From Pseudomonadota bacterium (GTDB taxonomy: Bacteria; Pseudomonadota; Alphaproteobacteria; Sphingomonadales; Sphingomonadaceae): a DNA stretch of 19,058 bases. The stretch spans positions 1 through 19,058 of the forward strand of contig JAEXAY010000047.1 in assembly GCA_023457895.1 (NCBI GenBank). The letters are read 5' to 3'. Position numbers and translations under genes: made by a program. Below the pieces are notes generated by a model. That model ran no database searches. It saw only the letters and a list, made by a program, of their open reading frames with translations, and was not told the origin of the DNA. Shown here piece by piece: positions 1 through 8,354 of the stretch (position 1 is the stretch's first letter; each line of letters starts with the position of its first letter).

Positions 1-1759
1 GCGTAATCACGGTGTCGGCAATGTCATTGCCCATCTTGGTGATGGTGTTCGTCGCTGTGGCGCCCGCACACTCGGTCAGAAACCGGATGGTCTTCAGCCG
101 CTGGATTTCGTCAGTGACGACCGGCAGCATGCCGGCGAGCAGCGCCCGGTCGCTCAGCTCGGCGAAATCGGCTTCGAGCTTCTTACGTTCATCCGCGTCA
201 GCGGACTTGCGCAGCTCGGCGGCGTAGTTGCGGATCGTGGTCTGAAGCAGGCTGAGATCAGGCAGCGGCGACGGTGGAACGGACGGAAGCTGTACCTCGC
301 CGTTTCCGCCCAGGGCTTTGAGCAGCACGTGGCGCCGCAGCCGGGCTGCGGCGATGAAGCGGCGCGTCTGCTGCTGCAGCACTTCATTCTGGAGGCCCAG
401 CTCGTCAAGACTGGCCTTCACCGCCCGCGTGCCGATTGCCCCGCCAGCTATGGTCTGACGTGCGGCCTGAGCTGCCTTCTCTGCCTCGCGTGCCAGCTGT
501 TCCGTGTCCTTCTGGATGAAATCCTCGAAGCGTGCCATCCGTGCACGTGCCTCAGCTTCCAATGGCTGCTGGCAAAGCATGCAATGCGCGTCTTCTGCCG
601 ACGGCGGAAACGGCTGTCCAGGGTATGCGATCTCCGTCGAGTAGCGTCGGGCGGAATCCCAAAGTGCCCGCCACGTCTCGCCGCCGACGCCGGCAAGGGG
701 TTCGCCCGTGAAGGCCTTCTCTGCGGCAAGACGTGCAGCGTCCCGTTTCGACCGTGCGTCCCTGGCGAGGGCAGCGGCCGCCAGCAGTTCCTCATCGGTG
801 GTTCTGGCTGCAACGCTGTTTACCGCGGTAATCAGCCGCATGACGTTGTCGGCTTTGACGGTCTGTTCCGCCGCTGCCTTGGCCGGATTCTTCGACAGGT
901 CTTCCCGCAGACGCTCAAGACGGGCGCTTTCGTCTGCCGAAAGCGCCGCCAGCGCTTCGATCTTCTTTGCGTCTGTGTTGGCATTCAGCGCGGCAAGCGC
1001 CTTCCCCACGGCCGTGGTGGCCTTCCAGGTCGGCGCCGCAAAGATCGGATTGCGGGCCTTCTCAAGCTGCTTCTGCTCAGCTGCGAGGGCGTCCTTCACC
1101 GCCTGGCAGGCTGCAGCAAGCTCATCCGGTACGTCCAGGCCAAAGGGCCGGAATGCAACTTCGTTCTTCTCGCGGATATGCACTGAGGCGCAGTCGCTAT
1201 CGAACACGCTCACCGCTGACAGCGTTGCATGCGGATTTGCGCCGTTCTGCCACTGTTCGACCGGCTGCGGCACACCGCCGACCCCGTACGCGATGTTCGC
1301 GCCGACGCGCTTAGGGGGCTGATCGGCATACACATTGGGTTCAATCTTTCCGGCATGCCTTGCACGACATGCGCGCTTCAGGATTCTTGCGTAGCCGGAC
1401 TTGCCCGCACCGTTGTCGCCGTAGATGATCGTGATTCCATTCGGCTCGAAGCCGAGGGTTTGACCGGCGGCAAGGTTGTTCACGCCGGTCACGTCGGCGA
1501 TCGACAGAAGCGATACCGCGGCGGTCTGACCGGGGTTGGCCGGAAGGTGGGCCTTCTCCAGCGGTACCGCTTTCAGCGCGCCTACGGGGGCACCTTTGCC
1601 CTGTTTGCAAAGGTCCACGAGTTCGCCGATATCGGCGTCCGTCAGACGGCCGTTTGCGATGATGCGGCGCAGGGCGTCACGCTGCCAGAGTGGACGATCC
1701 TTTGACCAGTCCAGAATCGTTTCCAGGACGGTCTTCTGCTGTGCGGCGGGCTTCTGCAT
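1..1759 (-). CDS. Rad50/SMC-like AAA ATPase with CxxC hook motif (partial, 3' end outside window)
   Basis: 586 codons are visible; the C-terminus lies beyond the left edge. Start ATG at 1759-1757 is chosen because AGAGGA lies 8 nt upstream and the reading is open to the edge. Walker A is GDNGAGKS at residues 114-121, in the context ITIIYGDNGAGKSGYARILK. A long helical, Ala/Glu/Lys-rich stretch (about 210-480) is interrupted by CMLCQQPL, with Cys393 and Cys396 as a CxxC like a zinc-hook apex. This is the layout of Rad50/RloC/PrrC-type (AAA_13-like) ATPases, in which two halves of an ABC ATPase head are joined by a coiled coil. The second half (signature, Walker B) and any C-terminal nuclease are not visible. 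It lies 110 nt after the res stop, so it may be the last gene of the same operon or a separately expressed unit. A defence ATPase or effector role is inferred; an anticodon-nuclease (RloC-like) identity cannot be tested here. Confidence 0.85.
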   Translation of the reverse strand, partial: MQKPAAQQKTVLETILDWSKDRPLWQRDALRRIIANGRLTDADIGELVDLCKQGKGAPVGALKAVPLEKAHLPANPGQTAAVSLLSIADVTGVNNLAAGQTLGFEPNGITIIYGDNGAGKSGYARILKRACRARHAGKIEPNVYADQPPKRVGANIAYGVGGVPQPVEQWQNGANPHATLSAVSVFDSDCASVHIREKNEVAFRPFGLDVPDELAAACQAVKDALAAEQKQLEKARNPIFAAPTWKATTAVGKALAALNANTDAKKIEALAALSADESARLERLREDLSKNPAKAAAEQTVKADNVMRLITAVNSVAARTTDEELLAAAALARDARSKRDAARLAAEKAFTGEPLAGVGGETWRALWDSARRYSTEIAYPGQPFPPSAEDAHCMLCQQPLEAEARARMARFEDFIQKDTEQLAREAEKAAQAARQTIAGGAIGTRAVKASLDELGLQNEVLQQQTRRFIAAARLRRHVLLKALGGNGEVQLPSVPPSPLPDLSLLQTTIRNYAAELRKSADADERKKLEADFAELSDRALLAGMLPVVTDEIQRLKTIRFLTECAGATATNTITKMGNDIADTVIT

Positions 1760-1869
1760 TTCTTGTTCCTCTTCCCTGCCGGTTCATCATGCCCATGAAG
1801 CGGCGATTTCCCGCCGCCGGGGTGCCTTGCCGGAATCGCTCTTGCTCACCGAAATCGATCGATGGCAAC
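1760..1869 (-). other. Intergenic spacer between res and the AAA ATPase gene
   Basis: This 110-nt spacer is the longest gap in the defence block. It carries a small inverted repeat, GCGGCG/CGCCGC at 1800-1805 and 1812-1817 with a 6-nt loop, and the SD of the AAA gene. There is no T-run after the hairpin, so it is not a convincing terminator. I see no clear promoter. Confidence 0.4.
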
Positions 1870-4608
1870 TCAATTAGCCTTGACCTCAAAGCGCAGGTAA
1901 TCCGCGAGCTGTTTCGACTCGCTGACTTCGTCATGGGGCACCAGCAGGTACTTCCAGGGCTTGGTGCCTACGTTCGCCGCATGATCGGATGCGTGCTTGC
2001 ACCACCGCAGGGCGGCAGCGGCCTTGGCCTGAACCTCCTGGGTGTTGATGTCGGCGCGTGCCTTGGTCTCCACCATGAAGATGGTCGCGTCCGTCTCGGC
2101 CACGAAGTCGGGGATGTACTCCGGCTGCTCGGTGCCGAGCTTGTAGTAGATCTGGAACTGCCCCTTCGCGGGCTTGAACCACTTCAAGGCGTCGCGCTCC
2201 AGAATGATGGCGAAGCGCCGCTCGGTATCCGAGTCGAACTTCTGCAGCGGGTACAGACAACGCGCGAAGCCACCGAAGAGCATTTGCTTGATGCGACTGG
2301 TCTCGGTCACGGTCTCCCGGAAGTGGTGGGCCGTCTGGCCTGCCGTGGCGGTGTAGTTGCACGGCTTGAGTTCGGTGAAGCCGCGACTGACTTGCACCTC
2401 GTACTCGGTCGCCTCCTCCCAGAAGTGGGTCATCATCTGCGCGTGGATTTCCCGTGCGATCAGGCGGCGGTCACGATCGAGGACGCTGATGGCCTCGTCC
2501 TCGGACAGATAGCCGCGCAGGTGTTGCACCATCTGGCCCGCGAGGTCGTAGAGCAGATCGGCGTGGGTGAAGTAGTCGATGTCGTCGAAGTCCACCAGCG
2601 CGTGGACGATGTAGTCCTCCGGGCGCTGCTCCTTGAGCCCGACCTCGGCGGCCAAGGTGAACTGCTCGTTGGTGCGCAGCATCTGCCCGACGATCTCACG
2701 CTGGCCCGGCTGGAGATGGAGCTGGCTCACATCCAGCTTGAAGGCGTGGAAGCCGGTCGTGACCTCGCCAGTCGGTACCACTGCGATGCGCGGGATGTCG
2801 ATGGTCTGCTGCACCACGATCTCGGTGGTCTTCGCCACCACGGCGGACAAGTCAAGTGCGGGAACTGATTCATCCACGCCCGCCAGCAATTCGCCTTGCA
2901 ACGGCTTCAACCGCTCCGCCACCTCCGCGAGGATTTCCTTCTGCACTTCGGGTTTCAGCAGCGCGCTGCTGGTGGGCACCAGATCGCGCCTGACCTCGTA
3001 CTTGCCGATCACGTCCATGACCACGCGCGCAGCCTGCTTCTCTGCCTCCGTGGTGAACACCGGTTTGGGCACCGGGACTTCCGCTCCACTGTCAGTGGCT
3101 GAAGCCCCTGTGACCACGACCGGTGCTTCCGTCAAACCGAGACGCGCCGCTGCCCCGGACTCGACCTGCACGCTGACCTTCTTGTCGTCGGCGCTCGGCG
3201 CATCGAGGATGACCTGCTTCAGGCGGATGGGCGAGTCGCCGCGGTTGGCCTCGTCGATGATTTCCTGGAACTTGTCGTGCGCGACGATGTTCAAGCGATC
3301 CACGGACGCGACGCCCGTGCGCTTGCCGTAGGGCAGACGCAGGCCGCGCCCGATGGACTGTTCGATCAACGTGCGGGCATTGGCGGCGCGCAGCGGTACG
3401 ATGGTGTAGAGGTTGGTCACGTCCCAGCCTTCCTTGAGCATGTTGACGTGAATCACGATCTCGGTCGGCTCGTCCACGCTCTCCACGGCTAGCAGGCGCG
3501 TGATCATCTCCTCTTCCTCCGCGCCGGTACGGCTGGAATCGACCTGAATCACCTTGCCCTGGTAGCGCCCCTCGTAGAAGGCTTCCGACTCCAGAAGCGC
3601 CAAGAGCTGCCCCGCGTGCGTGGTATCGCGCGCGATGACGAGCATGAAGGGCTTGACCGGCTTGACGCCGTTCTCGCGGGCGTAGGTGAGCAGTTCGACT
3701 TTGGTGGTCTCGTGCAGGCGCACGCCGTCTTCCAGCTTGGTCTTCTCGATCTCCTCGGGCGTGTGCGCCTTGGCGTCGAAGTTGCGCTGGGTGACCACGG
3801 CAGGCTCCTTGACGAAGCCATCCTCCATCGCCCGCGCCAGCGGGTAGTCCATCACCACGTTCTTGAACGGCACCGGCCCGCGGCTGGACTCGACGAACGG
3901 CGTCGCCGTCACTTCCAGACCGAATAGCGGCTGGAGTTCGTTGATGGCGCGAACGCCGGCGCTGGCCCGGTAGCGGTGCGACTCGTCCATCAGCAGCACC
4001 AGGTCAGACAGACTAGCCAGATGGTTGAAGTAGCTGTCGCCCAGCACTTCCTTCATCCGCTTGATGCGCGGCTCCTTGCCGCCGCGTACCTCGGAGTTGA
4101 TCTTGGAGATGTTGAAGATGTTGATACGTACGTCGTGAGCGAAGCCCATCGACTGCTCACCCACCGCCGCGCCGGTCTGGTCGTAGTTGTCGCCGGTGAT
4201 GATCAGCGGTGGCTGCTGCGCGAACTCGGCGATCCCCTTGAACACGTACTTCGGCGTGTTGCGCGTGAAGTCCGTGATGAGCTTGTTGTAGATCGTCAGG
4301 TTGGGCGCGAGCACGAAGAAGTTGTTGATGCCGTGCGCCAGATGCAGGTAGGCGATGAAGGCTCCCATCAGGCGCGTCTTGCCCACGCCCGTGGCCAGCG
4401 CGAAGCACAGCGATGGAAATTCGCGCTCGAAGTCCTCCAGCGTGCTGAACTCGGCTTTCAGTGTGGAGAGAATCGCCGAGACATCGCGCTCGTGGTCCAA
4501 GAGTTCGGGCGCGGCGTCAAGCGCGCGAACAAGCTTGATGAGCGATTCCACCTGGGGCGGACGAAGAGACAGGCGACCGGTGACGGCGTGCAGGACGCGG
4601 GCGTTCAT
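1870..4608 (-). CDS. res: Type III restriction endonuclease Res-like subunit (SF2 helicase + PD-(D/E)XK nuclease)
   Basis: 912 aa. Res subunits of type III restriction-modification systems use ATP to translocate or switch on DNA and cut when paired with a Mod subunit. SF2 helicase motifs are present: Walker A ATGVGKT at 72-78, motif II DESH at 208-211, TATP at 234-237, a motif V-like MLKEGWDV, and motif VI QSIGRGLRLP. A C-terminal nuclease site reads PDF at 833-835 followed by ETK (Glu847, Lys849), a PD...ExK arrangement. The length is normal for Res (about 900-1000 aa) and I see no frameshift. The start ATG overlaps the mod stop as TAATG, with GGAG 8 nt upstream, so translation is coupled to mod. 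Conserved catalytic residues suggest an active enzyme. The family call is firm; the cut site cannot be inferred. Confidence 0.93.
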   Translation of the reverse strand: MNARVLHAVTGRLSLRPPQVESLIKLVRALDAAPELLDHERDVSAILSTLKAEFSTLEDFEREFPSLCFALATGVGKTRLMGAFIAYLHLAHGINNFFVLAPNLTIYNKLITDFTRNTPKYVFKGIAEFAQQPPLIITGDNYDQTGAAVGEQSMGFAHDVRINIFNISKINSEVRGGKEPRIKRMKEVLGDSYFNHLASLSDLVLLMDESHRYRASAGVRAINELQPLFGLEVTATPFVESSRGPVPFKNVVMDYPLARAMEDGFVKEPAVVTQRNFDAKAHTPEEIEKTKLEDGVRLHETTKVELLTYARENGVKPVKPFMLVIARDTTHAGQLLALLESEAFYEGRYQGKVIQVDSSRTGAEEEEMITRLLAVESVDEPTEIVIHVNMLKEGWDVTNLYTIVPLRAANARTLIEQSIGRGLRLPYGKRTGVASVDRLNIVAHDKFQEIIDEANRGDSPIRLKQVILDAPSADDKKVSVQVESGAAARLGLTEAPVVVTGASATDSGAEVPVPKPVFTTEAEKQAARVVMDVIGKYEVRRDLVPTSSALLKPEVQKEILAEVAERLKPLQGELLAGVDESVPALDLSAVVAKTTEIVVQQTIDIPRIAVVPTGEVTTGFHAFKLDVSQLHLQPGQREIVGQMLRTNEQFTLAAEVGLKEQRPEDYIVHALVDFDDIDYFTHADLLYDLAGQMVQHLRGYLSEDEAISVLDRDRRLIAREIHAQMMTHFWEEATEYEVQVSRGFTELKPCNYTATAGQTAHHFRETVTETSRIKQMLFGGFARCLYPLQKFDSDTERRFAIILERDALKWFKPAKGQFQIYYKLGTEQPEYIPDFVAETDATIFMVETKARADINTQEVQAKAAAALRWCKHASDHAANVGTKPWKYLLVPHDEVSESKQLADYLRFEVKAN

Positions 4609-6341
4609 TATTCGTTCTCCCCAAACAGGCCGCCCTGTCCCGCGTTGGCGAGGGCCGCTTTTCTGCTCTTAGTGTTCTTGACGCTACTGCCAGGGGCCGC
4701 AGGCTCGGCCTTCTCAATCTCCGCCATTGGCAGGTTGGTCACATTCAGGCTGTAGTCGTCACGGCCCCAGTGGCAGCGGGCCAGTACCATCTTTGGGATC
4801 TTCTTCAATGTCAGGTTCGGCCAGCGCTCCGCCGCTCTGGCCGCCGTGACTCCGTGGAAAGCGGCGCAGCACACCAGCAGGCTCCGCTCCGGGCCGACTT
4901 CATCGGACAGGGCCTGCAACTGCTCGGCGGACAGGTTCTGCGTGGTGACGTAGATGAAATCGCGCTCGCTGGAGTGGCCGTGCTGCCACCAGTGAGTTTC
5001 CGATGGCGCGTAGTTGAAGCCTTCCAGCTTGGCCAGCGCCTCGGCCAGTTGCGCAGCGTTGTATTCGGGATTGATGACCGGGTTGCCCCAGCGGTCGTTG
5101 ACGATCAGGCTGGGGGCAAGACGGTAATAGCGGAAGCCGCCGCCGCCGTGCCAACTTAGAGCCTCTGTGACGCCGCCCTTATCTTCGCCGTCAATTACCT
5201 TCCTGAGACGCGGAATGATGTGTGTATGGCAAGTTTCCTCAAGCTCCACCATTATCCAGCGCCGTCCCATTTTATGAGCGGCTGCTCCAGTGGTGCCAGA
5301 TCCCGCAAATGAGTCAAGAACCCAGTCTCCTGGATTCGTTGAAATACTAAGAATACGGGAAACCAAGTCTTCTGGCTTCGGGGTTTCAAATGCTTGAACG
5401 CCCTCCAAAACAGATCTTTGATGAGCCTTAGTTTGTCGAGTCGTGTGCAAGTCTGACCAGATTGTTGGCCAAGGGCGCGTAGGAGCGTCGGGAGCATATT
5501 CTCTTGTGTAAGGAACCCACCGCAGTACTCCGCCGCTTTCCCTTTGCTTCCAAACAAGCTCTCCCTTCGCTATCAGCTCATCAACACCCTTTTTCCCCAT
5601 TGCCCATCGGGCTTCTTGGCCGTCATCGTGAATGGGGTAAACATCCACGCCGTCTGGCCCCTTGATCGGGAAATACATCGACGGGCGGTCGATCCGAAGA
5701 CTATTCTTCCCGTTTTTCTTTAGGAGACGGTCACGGTACGGCCTGTCCGATTCCGCGTCCGGCTGCCGGTATGCATTTAGGATTGACTCATCCTGCTTCG
5801 GTCGAAAATTAATCGAGTCAGGATTCTTTACATAGCAAAGAATGTATTCATGATCTGGGGAAAGGGCGCCCTTGTTGTCATTTGGGCTGTCGACCTTCTT
5901 CCAGATAAATGACGTAACGAAACACTTGCGACCAAAAATCTCGTCGCACAAGACCTTAAGATAGTGAGCCTCGTTGTCATCAATAGAAATCCATAGCGAG
6001 CCATCGTCCGAAAGCAGACGCCTGATGATTTCTAGCCGATCCCGTACTAAGCCAAGCCAAATCGAGTGCTCAAGACCATCATCATATTGTGCAAATGCGC
6101 TACCGGTGTTGTACGGTGGGTCAATGAACACGCACTTCACTTTGCCGGAGAACTCTTGCTCCAATGCTTTCAGCGCAAGCAGGTTGTCACCGAAGATCAG
6201 TCGGTTGTCGAAGATGTCGTTGTCCGACACGCGATGCTTGGCGTGATATGACTTCTCTGGATCTTCGAGCAAGATGCGCGGCTCCAGCTTGGGTCGCTTC
6301 TCCTTCCCGATCCAGGTAAGTTCTAGTTTTTGTTTGCTCAT
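4608..6341 (-). CDS. mod: Type III Mod-like site-specific DNA (adenine-N6) methyltransferase
   Basis: 577 aa from the second of two nearby ATGs. AGGTGG lies about 7 nt before ATG 6341, but only 1 nt before the upstream ATG at 6347, so 6341 is preferred. Beta-class order is seen: catalytic motif IV DPPYNTG at 74-80, then SAM-binding motif I FAGSGTT at 345-351. The 150-340 segment between them probably carries target recognition. The reaction is transfer of methyl from SAM to adenine, marking self DNA and giving Res its specificity. It is 12 nt downstream of the GHKL gene and overlaps res by one base, so it is in the same unit. Base composition is odd. Hand counts of 60-nt lines between 5341 and 5940 give about 43-47% GC, against about 62% in its own C-terminal part near 5000 and 65% or more in res. 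I see no simple-sequence repeat of the kind that makes some mod genes phase-variable. Confidence 0.93.
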   Translation of the reverse strand: MSKQKLELTWIGKEKRPKLEPRILLEDPEKSYHAKHRVSDNDIFDNRLIFGDNLLALKALEQEFSGKVKCVFIDPPYNTGSAFAQYDDGLEHSIWLGLVRDRLEIIRRLLSDDGSLWISIDDNEAHYLKVLCDEIFGRKCFVTSFIWKKVDSPNDNKGALSPDHEYILCYVKNPDSINFRPKQDESILNAYRQPDAESDRPYRDRLLKKNGKNSLRIDRPSMYFPIKGPDGVDVYPIHDDGQEARWAMGKKGVDELIAKGELVWKQRESGGVLRWVPYTREYAPDAPTRPWPTIWSDLHTTRQTKAHQRSVLEGVQAFETPKPEDLVSRILSISTNPGDWVLDSFAGSGTTGAAAHKMGRRWIMVELEETCHTHIIPRLRKVIDGEDKGGVTEALSWHGGGGFRYYRLAPSLIVNDRWGNPVINPEYNAAQLAEALAKLEGFNYAPSETHWWQHGHSSERDFIYVTTQNLSAEQLQALSDEVGPERSLLVCCAAFHGVTAARAAERWPNLTLKKIPKMVLARCHWGRDDYSLNVTNLPMAEIEKAEPAAPGSSVKNTKSRKAALANAGQGGLFGENE

Positions 6342-6353
6342 GGTCATGCCACC

Positions 6354-8354
6354 TTAATTCTTGTGCAGTCCAAGCTTGTCAAACAGGATGCGGTTGCGGC
6401 GTTCTGCATCCTTGATGAGCTTGTCGTAGGAGAGAATTTCGATATACCCGTTGCCAGTCGCCAAAGGGGAGAAATACCCCTCGTTGTCGGCGGTGCGGTG
6501 GTAACGTCCGAATACTTGTCGATGCAAAGACGGCGTTAAATCAGCGATGAGATAGCCGGTGTACCGCAGGCTGGCGGGATTGATCTGCCTCCCATCAACG
6601 TCCGTGACGCCCCCTTCGGAGATTTCTCGGAATCGTTGGATGATCTGATCAGCTGGGTCTTTGTCGTAATTGTCCCTTCCAGGCCGCTTGAACTCGATGA
6701 TGACAACACCACCGCCAGGCAGGCTGTCTGCCTCAGCGACACCGATGGGCGTGTCATAAAAAAACGCAAAGATGTCCGGCTCCCGGCCAGAAGTGTCGTC
6801 CAGCCCAGCGACGCTTTTTAGTTTTTTGTCTGATGTGAGCAGGGTGTGATAGCACAGCCGCTCATCAATCACCCAGAGGTTCTGCTGCTCGAAGAAGATG
6901 TCTTTCGAGGTCATCCCCATCGGGAAGATCATTTTGTGCAAGACCCTTTCGAGCGGGTATTTGTCATCCGTGCGCTTTTTCTTGAGGCTGTTGTTCACCA
7001 AGTCAAGAATCGTTCGGCGGTGCGCAATATAGGCAGCAAGTTGGGCCTTGCCGATTTCGTTGGCCTTTTCCGCGATTTCCTTGAATTTCTCTTGGTACTG
7101 TTCGAAGGTTTCGGTTTCGAAGAGCGCTGCGACATGCTTGGCCTCTTTACGGATGTCGTCCTCGATGGCGCGCTTCACATGCAGAAGCGCTTCGTCCAGC
7201 TTGTCTTCAGACAGGCCTGGCTGAATCTTCTGCTCGATCATCTCCTTGTAGCGAGGGTGCGTGAGCGCCCTGTACTCGGGGGCTTGCTCCACGAACTTCT
7301 CGATCTGGGCGCGCTTTTCTTCGTTCGTTGACTTCAAGTCGTCCAGGAGCAGCGGCCGCAACGCCCCTGCGAGACCCTGGTTTAGGGCGCGTCGGGAGAC
7401 GAGGGTCTGCTCAAGCTCGGGCTCCTCATCGCTTTGGAAGGCGATGCGCGTGCGCTCTTGGTTGGCATGGTCGTCCAGGTACTCCCCGGTGACCAGCACG
7501 ATCAAGGTGTACGGCGCTTGGTCTTCGTCAATCAGCTTTTCGGGAAGCTCTGGAAGCAGGTCTCGCAGCTTGCTCGTGGTGACTTCGCGCCCGTTCGCAC
7601 ACAAGTTGAGTTCGTGGCGCGAGCGTCCGTCTCGGTGACGATATGCCTGCAAGGCAAATGTATGCCCCGAAACCTCGAAGAACTGTTCTTGGATGTGCGC
7701 CAGCACTGTTGACTGAAACAGGGCGTGCAAGTCAATCGGAGCGTGTCCCGGAGACTCCAGAGTCATAGGAGGGCAGGAGCGCGCCGCAAACCGGATCAGG
7801 AAGTGCGCAATGATGCGTTCGGCGATGGTCTCGGGGTTGGTGGGCCATCCAGCACGGAACTTGTCGTCCATGCCGCGCAAGGAGGTTTGTGTGCCGCAAG
7901 CTTCGTGGACTTCCGACGTGACGTCTGCCCCCTTCAGTTCATCTTCGATGCTGAAGTCGAACTGGCGCAGCAAAGCTTTCCCATCGCTTTTGAAGACGCT
8001 GCGGATGTGCACAGACGAAAAGACTTTTAGGAAGGTGAAGCGGCCGACACCTCGACCTCCAACCTTCACCTTGGACAGCGTGTGAGCTTCTTGGAACGAG
8101 GCCAGGTTCTTGTCGTTGAAGCCGACACCATCATCCACGACATCGAAGCCATCCACGACCAGAGTTCCATCCCCGGCTTGATGGGCAAGATCATTGGAGG
8201 CCACCAGCCGGATGCGAATCGAATGATTGCTGAAGCCGTCTCGATGCTCTTCGATTGCATCGACGGCATTCGAGACAGCCTCGTAAAGAGGCATCATTGC
8301 TTTGGCCTGGGAAAGCTCCAGTCGATCCACCAGACCTTTGATGTTCGCTTGCAT
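6354..8354 (-). CDS. GHKL (MutL/Hsp90/MORC-like) ATPase with C-terminal PD-(D/E)XK-like region
   Basis: 666 aa. The N-terminus is a GHKL ATP-binding fold. N-box EAVSNAVDAIEE is at 25-36 (catalytic Glu25 and Mg-binding Asn29 candidates), G1 box DDGVGF at 74-79, and glycine lid GGRGVGRF at 99-106. The middle (about 330-450) is charged and helical. It is followed by a block reading NLWVIDERL and then PDIFAFF at 526-532 and VVIIEFKRP (Glu554, Lys556). That D...ExK pattern is typical of PD-(D/E)XK nucleases, including Shedu-like domains. No histidine-kinase H-box is seen, so this is not a sensor kinase. The start overlaps the AIPR stop as TAATG, with a G-rich SD about 9 nt upstream. GHKL ATPases are known from bacterial restriction-type operons with SNF2 helicases. 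A DNA clamp or gate that licenses cleavage is an inference. The nuclease call rests on motif pattern only. Confidence 0.85.
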   Translation of the reverse strand: MQANIKGLVDRLELSQAKAMMPLYEAVSNAVDAIEEHRDGFSNHSIRIRLVASNDLAHQAGDGTLVVDGFDVVDDGVGFNDKNLASFQEAHTLSKVKVGGRGVGRFTFLKVFSSVHIRSVFKSDGKALLRQFDFSIEDELKGADVTSEVHEACGTQTSLRGMDDKFRAGWPTNPETIAERIIAHFLIRFAARSCPPMTLESPGHAPIDLHALFQSTVLAHIQEQFFEVSGHTFALQAYRHRDGRSRHELNLCANGREVTTSKLRDLLPELPEKLIDEDQAPYTLIVLVTGEYLDDHANQERTRIAFQSDEEPELEQTLVSRRALNQGLAGALRPLLLDDLKSTNEEKRAQIEKFVEQAPEYRALTHPRYKEMIEQKIQPGLSEDKLDEALLHVKRAIEDDIRKEAKHVAALFETETFEQYQEKFKEIAEKANEIGKAQLAAYIAHRRTILDLVNNSLKKKRTDDKYPLERVLHKMIFPMGMTSKDIFFEQQNLWVIDERLCYHTLLTSDKKLKSVAGLDDTSGREPDIFAFFYDTPIGVAEADSLPGGGVVIIEFKRPGRDNYDKDPADQIIQRFREISEGGVTDVDGRQINPASLRYTGYLIADLTPSLHRQVFGRYHRTADNEGYFSPLATGNGYIEILSYDKLIKDAERRNRILFDKLGLHKN

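Noticed and set aside
329..1186. 285-codon open frame on the plus strand
   Set aside because: Antisense to the AAA ATPase gene, whose Walker A and hook motif make the minus-strand reading the real one.
1690..2868. 392-codon open frame on the plus strand
   Set aside because: Antisense to res, which has full helicase and nuclease motifs; no SD at its start.
6354..8354. Sensor histidine kinase reading of the GHKL gene
   Set aside because: No membrane segment, sensor domain or phospho-accepting H-box; the glycine lid and charged middle fit MutL/MORC-like ATPases better.
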